From the NCBI GenBank assembly GCA_900115795.1, contig FOXT01000008.1, positions 62,001 to 126,000 on the forward strand: a DNA stretch of 64,000 nt. Direction: 5' to 3'. Shown in pieces: positions 42,105-50,173 of the stretch. Position 1 is the stretch's first letter. Each line of letters opens with the position of its first letter. The notes below the pieces were generated by a model. That model did no database searches and was not told where the DNA came from. It saw only the letters and a program-made list of their open reading frames with translations. The position numbers and the translations under genes were made by a program. The stretch is from Lachnospiraceae bacterium XBB1006 (GTDB taxonomy: Bacteria > Bacillota > Clostridia > Lachnospirales > Lachnospiraceae).

Positions 42105-42133
42105 TTGACAAACATTCAAGCAAATGTTTTAAT
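42105..42133 (+). promoter_or_regulatory. Promoter and metal-responsive (ArsR-type) operator of the metal efflux operon
   Basis: TTGACA 42105-42110 and TTTAAT 42128-42133 are 17 bp apart. AACATT-CAAGC-AAATGTT (42111-42128) fills the spacer and resembles CadC/CzrA sites, which contain ATTCAA-type half-sites. The ArsR protein encoded at 44289 would repress here until metal is bound. Confidence 0.7.
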
Positions 42134-42171
42134 AAAAATATAAATGATTAATTTTAAAGGAGAAATTTACT

Positions 42172-42390
42172 ATGAAGAAAACGTATAAGATTGAAGTGGA
42201 TTGTGCAAATTGTGCGCAGAAGATGGAAGATGCAGCAAAGAAGGTAGCGGGTGTTGCCGATGCAACCGTTTCTTTTATGACACAGAAGATGAAGGTGGAA
42301 TTTGCAGAAGATGTTAATCAGGAGAACGTTATGCAAGAGGTTCTGAAGGCTTGTAAGAAGGTGGAATCGGATTGCGAAATCTTCCTATAA
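42172..42390 (+). CDS. Heavy-metal-associated (HMA) domain protein, copper-chaperone-like
   Basis: 72 residues, one ferredoxin-like HMA domain. The metal-binding motif DCANCAQK has cysteines at 11 and 14 (CxxC). The C-terminal KACKKVESDCEIF adds two further cysteines. It binds a soft or borderline metal ion and likely delivers it to the P-type ATPase encoded 25 bp downstream, whose own N-terminus lacks an HMA domain, so the two together equal a classic HMA-containing exporter split in two. AAGGAG precedes the ATG. Confidence 0.88.
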   Translation: MKKTYKIEVDCANCAQKMEDAAKKVAGVADATVSFMTQKMKVEFAEDVNQENVMQEVLKACKKVESDCEIFL

Positions 42391-42415
42391 GAATCAGGTG
42401 AGGATGTGAGGAATA

Positions 42416-44284
42416 ATGACGAAGAAGCAGAAGAAGGTTTTTTGGCGTATTATAGTTGCGGCCGTATTAGTGGTGGTTGTTAGTCTGATACCGGTGAAGG
42501 GAGCGGCTCGTTTTTTCCTGTTTGGAATTCCCTATTTGATTATTGGCTATGATATTTTAAAAAAAGCAGCACTTGGTATTTGGCATAAGCAGGTGTTTGA
42601 TGAGTGTTTTTTGATGGCAATTGCTACTGTGGGAGCGTTTGCATTAGGCGAGTATCGTGAGGGTACTGCGGTTATGCTGTTTTACCAGATTGGTGAATTG
42701 TTTCAGAGTTATGCGGTAGGCAAGAGTCGGAAGAATATTACGGCGCTTATGGATATCCGTCCGGACTTTGCGAATCTTTTGGTTGACGGTGAAGAGAAGG
42801 AAGTGGATCCGGATGAGGTGGAAGTAGGTAGCCTTATTCTGGTTAAACCGGGGGAAAAGATTCCACTAGATGGTATTGTACGCGAAGGACGTGCTACGGT
42901 GAACACGAGCGCATTAACAGGAGAGAGCCTTCCGCGGGAAATTGAGACAGGGGATGAGGTAATCAGTGGATGCGTGAATATGTCCGGTGTTTTGACGATT
43001 GAGACGACCAGGGAATTTGAGGAATCTACGGTTTCGAAGATTTTGGAACTTGTGGAGAATTCCAGCATGAAGAAATCCCGTTCGGAGAATTTTATTACTC
43101 GTTTCGCGCGGTATTATACGCCGGCGGTTTGCTTTTTGGCTCTAGCGGTTGCACTTTTGCCACCGATAGTGCAATTGGCTATGGGAATGTCCCCACTTTG
43201 GGCGAAATGGGTGATTCGTGCATTGACGATGCTGGTTATTAGTTGCCCGTGTGCATTGGTGATTTCTATTCCGCTGAGCTTTTTCGGGGGAATTGGTGGC
43301 GCGTCAGCGCAAGGAATTCTGGTAAAGGGATCGAATTATTTGGAGATTCTTTCGAAGACGAAATATGTATTATGTGATAAAACGGGAACGTTGACAAAGG
43401 GGGCGTTTGAAGTAACTGCGATGCATCCGGCAGATGGTGTTTCGGAGGGAGAATTGCTTGAGACGGCTGCAGTTTGTGAGTGCTTTTCCAATCATCCGAT
43501 TAGTCGTAGTCTGAAGGCAGCCTATGGGAAGGAAATCGATCAGGAACGTTTGTCGGATGTAGAAGAGATTGGCGGGCATGGCGTGACGGCGAAGGTGGAT
43601 GGTATTCCGGCGGCAGTTGGGAATGAGAAGCTGATGAAGAAGCTGGGGATGACGTTTTTTTCGACGGAGGAAGTTGGTACACAGATTCATGTGGTGAAAG
43701 ACGGTAAGTATCTGGGGCTTCTTATGATTGCGGATGTGGTCAAAGAGGGAGCGAAGGAAGCAGTTGCCGAGCTAAAACGTAATGGTGTGAAGAAGGTTAT
43801 CATGCTGACGGGAGATAGTAAGAAAGCCGCGGATGCTGTGGCAACACAACTGAATGTGGATGAGGTGCGAAGTGAGTTGTTGCCGTCGGATAAAGTAGAT
43901 AGCGTGGAAGCGATTTTGGCTTTAAAGAATCGTGGAGAGTGCGTGGCATTTGTAGGTGATGGTATGAATGACGCGCCGGTTTTGTCCAGAGCTGATATTG
44001 GTATCGCCATGGGTGCTATGGGTTCGGATGCAGCGATTGAAGCGGCAGATGTGGTTTTGATGGATGATGATCCGGGGAAAATTGCAACGGCAATGGCTAT
44101 TTCACGAAAGACTTTGGGCATTGTGCGACAGAATATAGTGTTTTCATTGGTTATTAAATTTGCCTGCCTGGGATTGGGCGCGATTGGTTACGTGAATATG
44201 TGGTGGGCAATTTTTGCAGATGTAGGCGTTATGGTATTGGCGGTGCTAAATGCAACCAGAGCGCTGGTATATAAACGAGGATAA
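42416..44284 (+). CDS. Heavy-metal translocating P1B-type ATPase (Zn/Cd/Pb type)
   Basis: 622 residues. Membrane-metal-binding motif CPC at 277-279 (ISCPCALV), phosphorylation Asp321 in DKTGTLT, HP motif in FSNHPIS, hinge GDGMNDAP near 514, and the TGES phosphatase loop. Eight membrane helices are expected. The CPC motif together with the C-terminal region fits Zn/Cd/Pb export (ZntA/CadA-like). It lacks an N-terminal HMA domain, which is encoded by the preceding gene. The ArsR gene begins 4 bp after its stop. Confidence 0.92.
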   Translation: MTKKQKKVFWRIIVAAVLVVVVSLIPVKGAARFFLFGIPYLIIGYDILKKAALGIWHKQVFDECFLMAIATVGAFALGEYREGTAVMLFYQIGELFQSYAVGKSRKNITALMDIRPDFANLLVDGEEKEVDPDEVEVGSLILVKPGEKIPLDGIVREGRATVNTSALTGESLPREIETGDEVISGCVNMSGVLTIETTREFEESTVSKILELVENSSMKKSRSENFITRFARYYTPAVCFLALAVALLPPIVQLAMGMSPLWAKWVIRALTMLVISCPCALVISIPLSFFGGIGGASAQGILVKGSNYLEILSKTKYVLCDKTGTLTKGAFEVTAMHPADGVSEGELLETAAVCECFSNHPISRSLKAAYGKEIDQERLSDVEEIGGHGVTAKVDGIPAAVGNEKLMKKLGMTFFSTEEVGTQIHVVKDGKYLGLLMIADVVKEGAKEAVAELKRNGVKKVIMLTGDSKKAADAVATQLNVDEVRSELLPSDKVDSVEAILALKNRGECVAFVGDGMNDAPVLSRADIGIAMGAMGSDAAIEAADVVLMDDDPGKIATAMAISRKTLGIVRQNIVFSLVIKFACLGLGAIGYVNMWWAIFADVGVMVLAVLNATRALVYKRG

Positions 44285-44288
44285 GAGT

Positions 44289-44654
44289 ATGGATGGAAAG
44301 ATTGTACTTCCCCATAAACATGGGGAGAATGAGGAAAAGGTAATTGCTAGTTTGCCGGATGCGGAATCCTGCAGTCAGGTTGCGGAGGCGTTTAAGCTGA
44401 TTAGTGATGGTACAAGGCTTCGCATTGTTTGGCTTTTGTGCCACTGCGAAGAATGTGTGGGGAATGTGGCAGCGGCAATGGAGATGACGGATCAGGCGGT
44501 GTCGCATCATTTGCGTCTTTTGAAGAAGAGCGGATTGATTGTCAGTCGACGGGACGGCAAAGAAATCTACTATAAGCTAGCAGATACGAGGCAGGCCGCA
44601 TTGGTGCATCTGGTAATTGAAGAGATGCTTGAAGTGGTTTGCCCACTGGATTAA
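44289..44654 (+). CDS. ArsR/SmtB-family metal-sensing repressor
   Basis: 121 residues from ATG 44289, 4 bp after the ATPase stop. A winged helix-turn-helix follows a 25-residue N-terminal tail; the recognition helix is TDQAVSHHLRLLKKSG. Cysteines at 51, 53 and 56 (CHCEEC) precede the recognition region, as in CadC/CmtR-type cadmium or lead sensors; a histidine-rich start (HKHGENEE) may add ligands. It should release the upstream promoter on binding Zn, Cd or Pb. As the last gene of its own operon it can set the induced level by feedback. Confidence 0.9.
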   Translation: MDGKIVLPHKHGENEEKVIASLPDAESCSQVAEAFKLISDGTRLRIVWLLCHCEECVGNVAAAMEMTDQAVSHHLRLLKKSGLIVSRRDGKEIYYKLADTRQAALVHLVIEEMLEVVCPLD

Positions 44655-44706
44655 TTTGAATATAGTATTCTGAAAGTCACCACGTTCTGGAAATTGTCTT
44701 TTAGGT

Positions 44707-44725
44707 GGGGCGCGTTCCGCGCCCC
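44707..44725 (+). repeat. GC-rich 8-bp perfect hairpin, copy 2
   Basis: GGGGCGCG-TTC-CGCGCCCC, identical in sequence and loop to 6308-6326, again about 50 bp after a gene stop and without a T run. It precedes the second nuclease-like gene by 320 bp. Confidence 0.85.
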
Positions 44726-44756
44726 GCTGAATGAAAATCATGGTCGGATTTAAAAT

Positions 44757-45011
44757 TTACGTGCCAATTGATATTGGCGTGAAGTGTGGAACGTAAGCCC
44801 CAAAAGCCGGTTCCGCGCAAAATGGAACGATTTGTCTGTTTGGGACGTAAAGAATGGAGAAAGAAAGGGGGAAAGTTACGTGCAAAATTAGGAGATTTGT
44901 GGTTTGTGGGGGTAAAGGGGAGGATCTGGCGGCTGAAAGCTTACGAACCAATTGAAGAATAGTCGAGGTTAGGCACGTAAAATTGAAATCCGGTAAATTT
45001 GGCATACGTGC
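44757..45011 (+). repeat. Leader region with seven copies of a GGCACGTAA-like word in both orientations
   Basis: No gene is apparent between 44655 and 45044. The word occurs as TTACGTGCC 44757-44765, GGAACGTAA 44788-44796, GGACGTAA 44843-44850, TTACGTGC 44876-44883, TTACGAACC 44941-44949, GGCACGTAA 44972-44980 and CATACGTGC 45003-45011. TTACGT 44757-44762 can pair with ACGTAA 44791-44796 around an inner CCAAT/ATTGG stem, just as at the first locus. The two loci have the same number of copies but a different middle base (ACGTAA here, ATGTAA at 6382-6642), as if each had its own site version. Confidence 0.6.
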
Positions 45012-45044
45012 TGTATTAGAAAAATGGGAAAAAAGGATGGTAAA

Positions 45045-45842
45045 ATGAAAAGTTATAGAGAAGTTTTAGAGGAACAAGTGAAGGAAATTGAAAGTTTGGA
45101 AAAGAAAATTAAGAAAAATGCAGAGAGAAGAGAGCGGGGCATCGAGGGAAAGGTGAAAATTTCAAATAGTCACGGAAATGTGCAGTACTATGTGAAGGAA
45201 AAAGGGCAATCAAGTTACCACTTTGTGCCGAAGGCGCAATGGGGCAAGGTGCGAAGATTAGCACAAATCAATTATGAACAGGCAGCGATGAAGTGTTTGG
45301 AACATAATAAGAAAGCTATCATCAATTTCCTTAAACAGTATCAAATTGAGAAGTTAGAGCAACTTTATGATACAATGCCAAAGGCTCGTAAGGCGTTGGT
45401 TAACCCGGTAGAGAAATCATATGAAGATAGGATTAAAGAATGGATGGAAGAAAATCCCGGAGAACGAAACACTTATCCAATGGGAAGGAGTTTTGTAACA
45501 GAGCGGGGAGAAGTAGTTCGGTCCAAATCGGAGAAAATCATTGCAGACAAATTGTATAGTATGGGAATTCCGTATCAATATGAGCCAAGGTTAGAACTAG
45601 TGGGTTATCACACGGTTTATCCAGACTTTGTTGCGTTTCATAAGAAAGAGAAAAGGTCGGTTTACATAGAACACCTAGGGTTGGTTGATGATAAAGAATA
45701 TGCACAAAACAACCTTAGGAAAATCGAAGAATATGAGCGTTCCGGGTTGTTGTTAGGAAGAGATCTCATTCTTACAATGGAAACAATGGAGCATGAGCTT
45801 GATGTGAAATTATTAGAGGAAAAATTACAAGCCTTATTATAA
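45045..45842 (+). CDS. PD-(D/E)XK-like nuclease-fold protein, copy 2 (unnamed family)
   Basis: 265 residues from ATG 45045, preceded by AAAGGATGG. It is homologous along its whole length to the 6674 protein: same coiled-coil start (MKSYREVLEEQVKEIE), same RSKSEKIIADKLYSMGIPY segment, PDF motif and YIEHLGL. Glu163 takes the same residue number as in copy 1. The conserved acid, PD and EH motifs fit a PD-(D/E)XK nuclease with a His in the last motif. The middle region between residues 50 and 150 is the most divergent. The shared leader design points to co-duplication. No partner gene is nearby; mscL follows with its own ribosome site. Confidence 0.65.
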   Translation: MKSYREVLEEQVKEIESLEKKIKKNAERRERGIEGKVKISNSHGNVQYYVKEKGQSSYHFVPKAQWGKVRRLAQINYEQAAMKCLEHNKKAIINFLKQYQIEKLEQLYDTMPKARKALVNPVEKSYEDRIKEWMEENPGERNTYPMGRSFVTERGEVVRSKSEKIIADKLYSMGIPYQYEPRLELVGYHTVYPDFVAFHKKEKRSVYIEHLGLVDDKEYAQNNLRKIEEYERSGLLLGRDLILTMETMEHELDVKLLEEKLQALL

Positions 45843-45915
45843 AGAGTGTTTCCTTTTTAGCAGAAATCGACTATAATGAAATTGTTGAGTATAAAAATTT
45901 GGAGGAGGTACGGCT

Positions 45916-46356
45916 ATGAGCAAAGAAAATGGATTTGTTTCCGAATTTAAGAAATTTATCCTGCGTGGCAACGTGATGGATATGGCGGTCGGTGTTATTG
46001 TTGGAGGTGCTTTTACCGGAATTGTGACATCTTTAAATAACGACATCCTGACTCCGATTCTGGGTGTTTTCGGTGGAACGGATTTCTCACATTTGACGGT
46101 GAAGATTGGAACCGGAGATAATGCACCGGTATTGCTTTATGGTAATTTTATTACTGCAATTATTAATTTCCTGATTACAGCATTGGTAATTTTCTGTATT
46201 ATCCGTGGACTGAATCGTATGGCAGAACGGGCAAAGAGTCTGAAGAAGAAAGAGGAAGCAGTAGCAGAACCGACAGAGAAAGAATGTCCATATTGCTACT
46301 CTTTGATTAGCATTAAGGCAACTCGTTGCCCACATTGTACATCAGAATTAAAGTAA
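45916..46356 (+). CDS. mscL: Large-conductance mechanosensitive channel with C-terminal zinc ribbon
   Basis: 146 residues. Residues 1-100 are MscL: the N-terminal amphipathic start FVSEFKKFILRGNVMDMAVG, the pore-lining glycine-rich helix (GVIVGGAFTGIVTSL) and the second helix (FITAIINFLITALVIF). After a lysine/glutamate linker comes CPYCYSLISIKATRCPHC, a treble CxxC/CxxC zinc ribbon in place of the usual short helical bundle. It opens on high membrane tension to protect against osmotic down-shock. GGAGGAGG precedes the ATG. Confidence 0.93.
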   Translation: MSKENGFVSEFKKFILRGNVMDMAVGVIVGGAFTGIVTSLNNDILTPILGVFGGTDFSHLTVKIGTGDNAPVLLYGNFITAIINFLITALVIFCIIRGLNRMAERAKSLKKKEEAVAEPTEKECPYCYSLISIKATRCPHCTSELK

Positions 46357-46368
46357 GGATTTTTTGAT

Positions 46369-47244
46369 ATGATTCATTATATTATAGGACCATTGGTTGG
46401 TGCAGTAATCGGATACTGCACCAACTTTATTGCGATTAAAATGTTGTTTTATCCGAGAAAAGCATGGCACATTGGAAAGATGCGCGTACCGTTTACGCCG
46501 GGAGTAATCCCAAAGAATCAATCACGCTTGGCGGAAGCGGTTGGAAGCGTTGTGCAAAAAGAGCTGGTAACAAAAGAAGCACTACTTGACCAGCTTAAAG
46601 AAAGTGGAATCAAAGAGCAAATGACGGCGACCATCACGAAAAATATGTATGCCTCGGAGAGTACGGTGGGTGATTGGTTTTCCTTTATAGAAAAGCAGGG
46701 GCCCTCTGTCGATAGAGTCTGCGAGATGTTAAGTGAGGCGATGAACGATGGAATCTGTAATACGGATTTCGTGCCGGTTTTTGAACAGATTGGAGAAGGT
46801 GTGATTGGCGGGCTTCGCGCGAATCCGATGGTGGGATTGTTCTTAAATGATGCCGTGATTTCGTCCTTATATGGAAAACTTAATACAGAGCTTCATTCCT
46901 ATATGGAAGAGCGTGGACCTGTTTTGTTAGAACCGTTGATTCGACAGAAAATGGATGCGTTGTTGGAAACAGAAATTTCGGATGCGGCATCTCGACTTGG
47001 AATTTCACAATCTGTGATTGCAAAGATACTGGATGATTTGTTTGGAACGTATATGGATACAGTGCTGCCAACGGTTTTTGAAAAAATCGATGTGCAAAAG
47101 ATGGTCAGCGCCAAGATAAAAGCCATGGAGGTAGAAGAATTAGAGCGTTTAGTGATGTCTGTTATGAAGCATGAATTGCAGACAGTCATTAATTTGGGAG
47201 CACTCATTGGAGCGATTATTGGCATTGTAAATATTTTTGTTTAA
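46369..47244 (+). CDS. DUF445-family membrane protein
   Basis: 291 residues. The start IIGPLVGAVIGYCTNFIAIKMLFYPRK and FTPGVIPKNQSRLAEAVG are the DUF445 (YheB-like) signature. One helix sits at the N-terminus and one at the C-terminus (VINLGALIGAIIGIVNIF), with a long helical extracytoplasmic or cytoplasmic middle region. Function of the family is unknown. It begins 12 bp after mscL and is probably co-transcribed, so a membrane-stress role can be guessed. Confidence 0.88.
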   Translation: MIHYIIGPLVGAVIGYCTNFIAIKMLFYPRKAWHIGKMRVPFTPGVIPKNQSRLAEAVGSVVQKELVTKEALLDQLKESGIKEQMTATITKNMYASESTVGDWFSFIEKQGPSVDRVCEMLSEAMNDGICNTDFVPVFEQIGEGVIGGLRANPMVGLFLNDAVISSLYGKLNTELHSYMEERGPVLLEPLIRQKMDALLETEISDAASRLGISQSVIAKILDDLFGTYMDTVLPTVFEKIDVQKMVSAKIKAMEVEELERLVMSVMKHELQTVINLGALIGAIIGIVNIFV

Positions 47245-47262
47245 GTAAATGAAAAAAAGTTG

Positions 47263-47291
47263 TTGACATTGGCAATGAAATGCGATATAAT
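47263..47291 (+). promoter_or_regulatory. Sigma-A promoter of the tRNA-Gly pair
   Basis: TTGACA 47263-47268 and TATAAT 47286-47291 with exactly 17 bp between, 36 bp ahead of the first tRNA: a consensus stable-RNA promoter. Confidence 0.9.
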
Positions 47292-47326
47292 TTATTTCGT
47301 TGCTGATGAAAACAACATTTTGAGAT

Positions 47327-47397
47327 GCGGGTGTAGTTCAATGGTAGAACACCAGCCTTCCAAGCTGGATACGTGGGTTCGATTCCCATCACCCGCT
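47327..47397 (+). tRNA. tRNA-Gly (anticodon TCC)
   Basis: Acceptor arms GCGGGTG and CACCCGC pair perfectly, the anticodon loop is CTTCCAA between CCAGC and GCTGG, and the T arm reads GTGGGTTCGATTCCCAT. No CCA is encoded. Confidence 0.95.
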
Positions 47398-47422
47398 TCC
47401 CCCCCCTCTTTTAATACGATAT

Positions 47423-47495
47423 GCGCGAGTGGCTCAGTTGGTGGAGCACAACCTTGCCAAGGTTGGGGTCGCGGGTTCGAGTCCCGTCTCGCGCT
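47423..47495 (+). tRNA. tRNA-Gly (anticodon GCC)
   Basis: Acceptor arms GCGCGAG and CTCGCGC pair perfectly, the anticodon loop TTGCCAA is held by ACAACC/GGTTGG, and the T loop is GGTTCGAGTCC. It is 25 bp after the first tRNA and is co-transcribed with it. Confidence 0.93.
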
Positions 47496-47508
47496 CTCAT
47501 TATAAGAA

Positions 47509-47542
47509 AAGAATCATCCCAAGAAGGGATGGTTCTTTTTTT
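47509..47542 (+). terminator. Terminator of the tRNA operon
   Basis: AAGAATCATCCC and GGGATGGTTCTT form a 12-bp stem (one G-U) followed by TTTTT. Confidence 0.9.
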
Positions 47543-47575
47543 CTTATATCGAGTCCTTGCGCTCCCCCGGAACCA

Positions 47576-48451
47576 TTAATTAAGGGTTTTTGCGTATTCC
47601 TTCAGACTCTGCCGAAACACATCCACTAACGGTGGAATGGCAATGTTGTTGCGAACACAGAGCTTTAAGGTGCGGTGACGTGTTTTGTCTAATGGTTTAA
47701 TGAGAACCTGATAGCGCAAGGGCTTAAACAAGAGTGCATAGTCCAGGCAGATGCCAAGTCCTTTTTCCACCATGGAAAGCATAACGTTTACATCGCTGAC
47801 TTCGTAGGCAATGTGAGGGACAACTTTTTGGTGTTCCAGGAAGTTCGTGATATCATAGTCCTCGATTTCCTTAAGGCGAATGGTATTTTCTGTGGAAAAT
47901 GCTTTTACCGGAAACACCCTGGTGTCAGCATAGGTGCTGTCCATGGGAACTGCAGCCACCAGGGAATCGCTAAACAGTTCCACGCTGTCGTAGCGATCGG
48001 CCAGAGGCGTGGGAAGGATGCAAAGGTCAATCTCCCCACGGTGCAAAAGATTGGAAATGTCAGCATCCTCACCTTCGACCAGTTCTATCTTAATGTTGGG
48101 ATAGTGATTCTGAAATTCTTTCAAGGCGCCGGGCAAAATGTTGGCGGAAATACTAAAGGGTGCTCCCAGGCGAATGGTACCTTGGGCAAGTCCATGGAGA
48201 GCCGAGACGGTATAGGTCAGACGCTCGTAATCATGTAAGAGACGTCGGGCGTCTTCGAGCAAGGCAGTGCCGTCCGGTGTGATGGCAAGGCCATCGTGAT
48301 TCCTGGTAAAAAGCGTTAACGCCCATTCTTTCTCTAACTCCATTATCATCTTACTAACGGCTGATTGTGTGTACCCCATGTCGGCAGCCGCCTTGGAAAT
48401 ACTCTTGTATTGCGCAACTTTTAGAAACGCATGATACTTCTGTATGTTCAT
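47576..48451 (-). CDS. LysR-family transcriptional regulator
   Basis: 291 residues. The N-terminal winged HTH is standard (KVAQYKSISKAAADMGYTQSAVSKMIMELE...), followed by a periplasmic-binding-like effector domain (about 90-290). It is divergent from nhaC. The palindrome ATTCCA-AAC-TGGAAT sits right before its start, a fitting LysR site that could control both genes. The effector is unknown; regulation of a sodium/proton antiporter suggests an ionic, pH or metabolite signal. Confidence 0.9.
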   Translation of the reverse strand: MNIQKYHAFLKVAQYKSISKAAADMGYTQSAVSKMIMELEKEWALTLFTRNHDGLAITPDGTALLEDARRLLHDYERLTYTVSALHGLAQGTIRLGAPFSISANILPGALKEFQNHYPNIKIELVEGEDADISNLLHRGEIDLCILPTPLADRYDSVELFSDSLVAAVPMDSTYADTRVFPVKAFSTENTIRLKEIEDYDITNFLEHQKVVPHIAYEVSDVNVMLSMVEKGLGICLDYALLFKPLRYQVLIKPLDKTRHRTLKLCVRNNIAIPPLVDVFRQSLKEYAKTLN

Positions 48452-48464
48452 GTAACCTCCTTGT

Positions 48465-48479
48465 ATTCCAAACTGGAAT
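48465..48479. promoter_or_regulatory. Putative LysR binding site
   Basis: ATTCCA-AAC-TGGAAT is a 6-bp perfect palindrome (T-N11-A type) 14-28 bp upstream of the LysR start codon and about 90 bp upstream of nhaC. Confidence 0.6.
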
Positions 48480-48568
48480 GTATATGATGAAAAATATTCG
48501 CTTTTCTACTACTACAATTCATTATATAATAAATTACGGTGAATGACAAATGTATTTAGGAGGAAGAC

Positions 48569-50038
48569 ATGGTGAAGAAACAGTCTATAGTAAGAAAAAA
48601 GAAAGTGCGTGAAGCAACCTTGGGAGAATCGTTGTTTTCCCTTGTATTTTTGGTAATGTGTTTGGCAGTGGGAATTATCGGCTACAAGACCGATCCACAT
48701 GTGCCTATGTTTGTTGGCTCATTCGGAGCAATTTTTATTTCCTATCGCTTAGGATACCGATGGGAACAGATTGAGAGCTTCATGATGAAGGGAATTCAGA
48801 AAGTAGTGCCGTCGATTGTCATTTTGATTGTTATTGGCATGTTGATTGGAGTGTGGCTGGATTCTGGCGTGGTTCCATCCATGATTTATTACGGATTAAA
48901 GGTGTTGAAACCTTCCATCTTTTATCTGGCAACGGTTGTGATTTGTTCAATTACCTCAGTCGCAACCGGTTCCTCCTGGGGTACAATGGGAACGATGGGT
49001 GTTGCATTGATGGGTATTGCAGTAGGACTTGACATGAGCCTTCCGATTACGGCAGGTGCGATTGTGTCCGGTTCTTACTTTGGTGATAAAATGAGCCCGC
49101 TTTCGGATACGACAAATCTTGCACCGGCAATGGCGGGATGCGATGTGATTAGTGGAATTCGCTTTATGATGATTCCTACAGGAATTTCCTATGCGATTTC
49201 GTTGGTTGTTTTTTTTGTGCTCGGATTGGGACACAGCAGTGCGCATGCGGACTTAAGCGGAGTGACCAAAATCTCGGATGCAATGGCAGATACCTTTACA
49301 ATTTCTCCGATTCATTTTTTACCGGTTATTATTGTATTGGTAGCGGTTGCATGTAAAGTTCCGGCGATTCCGGGAATTACGTTGGGAATTATTTTCGGCG
49401 CATTGATTGGACTGGTAACACAGCCGGATTGTACCATTAAGACATTGATGGATTGCGCTATTAACGGATATGTGTCGGATACCGGATTTGAGATGATGGA
49501 TAATTTGCTGACAAAGGGTGGCCTTTTGTCTATGATGAGTACCTGTGCTATGGCGATTATAGCCATGATGTACGGTGGAATTATGGAAGAAACCGGTCAG
49601 CTGCAGGCAGTTGCTAATTTTATCACTAAGAAAATCAGACGTCGTGCCGGCTTAGTGGGAGCGACTATGGGATGCAGTATTTTGGCAAATGTCATTATGG
49701 CAGATCAGTATGTTTCACTGATTGTACCGGGAAGAATGTTTGCATCAAAATATAAGGATATGAAAATGCATCCGGTTTGTTTGGCGAATGCAATTGCATC
49801 CTCCGGGGCGGTAACGAGTGCGCTGGTGCCGTGGAATACCTGCGGTCTGTACGTGGCATCTACGTTGGGAATCGGTGTGTTTTCTTATTTGCCATACGCG
49901 GTATTTAATTATTTGACGCCACTTGTAGTTTTGTTGCTAGCTTATATGAAAGTTACGGTTACAGATGAAGAAGGTGTGCGTTTGATTCATGCGAGAGTAG
50001 AAAAATCACAGGACGAGGAAAAGAGTTTGGCGGCTTGA
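48569..50038 (+). CDS. nhaC: Na+/H+ antiporter of the NhaC family
   Basis: 489 residues with about eleven membrane helices. SGSYFGDKMSPLSDTTNLAPA and SSGAVTSALVPWNTCGLYVA are the NhaC signature segments. It exchanges sodium for protons (some members carry malate/lactate or other cation-coupled substrates). AGGAGG precedes the ATG; a terminator follows at 50059. The LysR gene is divergent. Confidence 0.88.
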   Translation: MVKKQSIVRKKKVREATLGESLFSLVFLVMCLAVGIIGYKTDPHVPMFVGSFGAIFISYRLGYRWEQIESFMMKGIQKVVPSIVILIVIGMLIGVWLDSGVVPSMIYYGLKVLKPSIFYLATVVICSITSVATGSSWGTMGTMGVALMGIAVGLDMSLPITAGAIVSGSYFGDKMSPLSDTTNLAPAMAGCDVISGIRFMMIPTGISYAISLVVFFVLGLGHSSAHADLSGVTKISDAMADTFTISPIHFLPVIIVLVAVACKVPAIPGITLGIIFGALIGLVTQPDCTIKTLMDCAINGYVSDTGFEMMDNLLTKGGLLSMMSTCAMAIIAMMYGGIMEETGQLQAVANFITKKIRRRAGLVGATMGCSILANVIMADQYVSLIVPGRMFASKYKDMKMHPVCLANAIASSGAVTSALVPWNTCGLYVASTLGIGVFSYLPYAVFNYLTPLVVLLLAYMKVTVTDEEGVRLIHARVEKSQDEEKSLAA

Positions 50039-50058
50039 GAAGAATATAAAAGAGATTT

Positions 50059-50083
50059 AAGGCGTGCGAGGGCACGCCTTTTG
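50059..50083 (+). terminator. Terminator after nhaC
   Basis: AAGGCGTGC-GAGG-GCACGCCTT, a perfect 9-bp stem, then TTG. Confidence 0.85.
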
Positions 50084-50173
50084 TTGTGCAGAAAAAAGTA
50101 CGTGCAAATGAGCACGCTCTGTGTTATATTGATTTATTGCGAATAGTAATAAATAAAAAGGAGTGAATGAAAC

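Noticed and set aside
47397..47423. Run of Cs after the first tRNA-Gly as an attachment site
   Set aside because: No integrase gene and no second copy of the tRNA 3' end in the window, so an att site is not supported.
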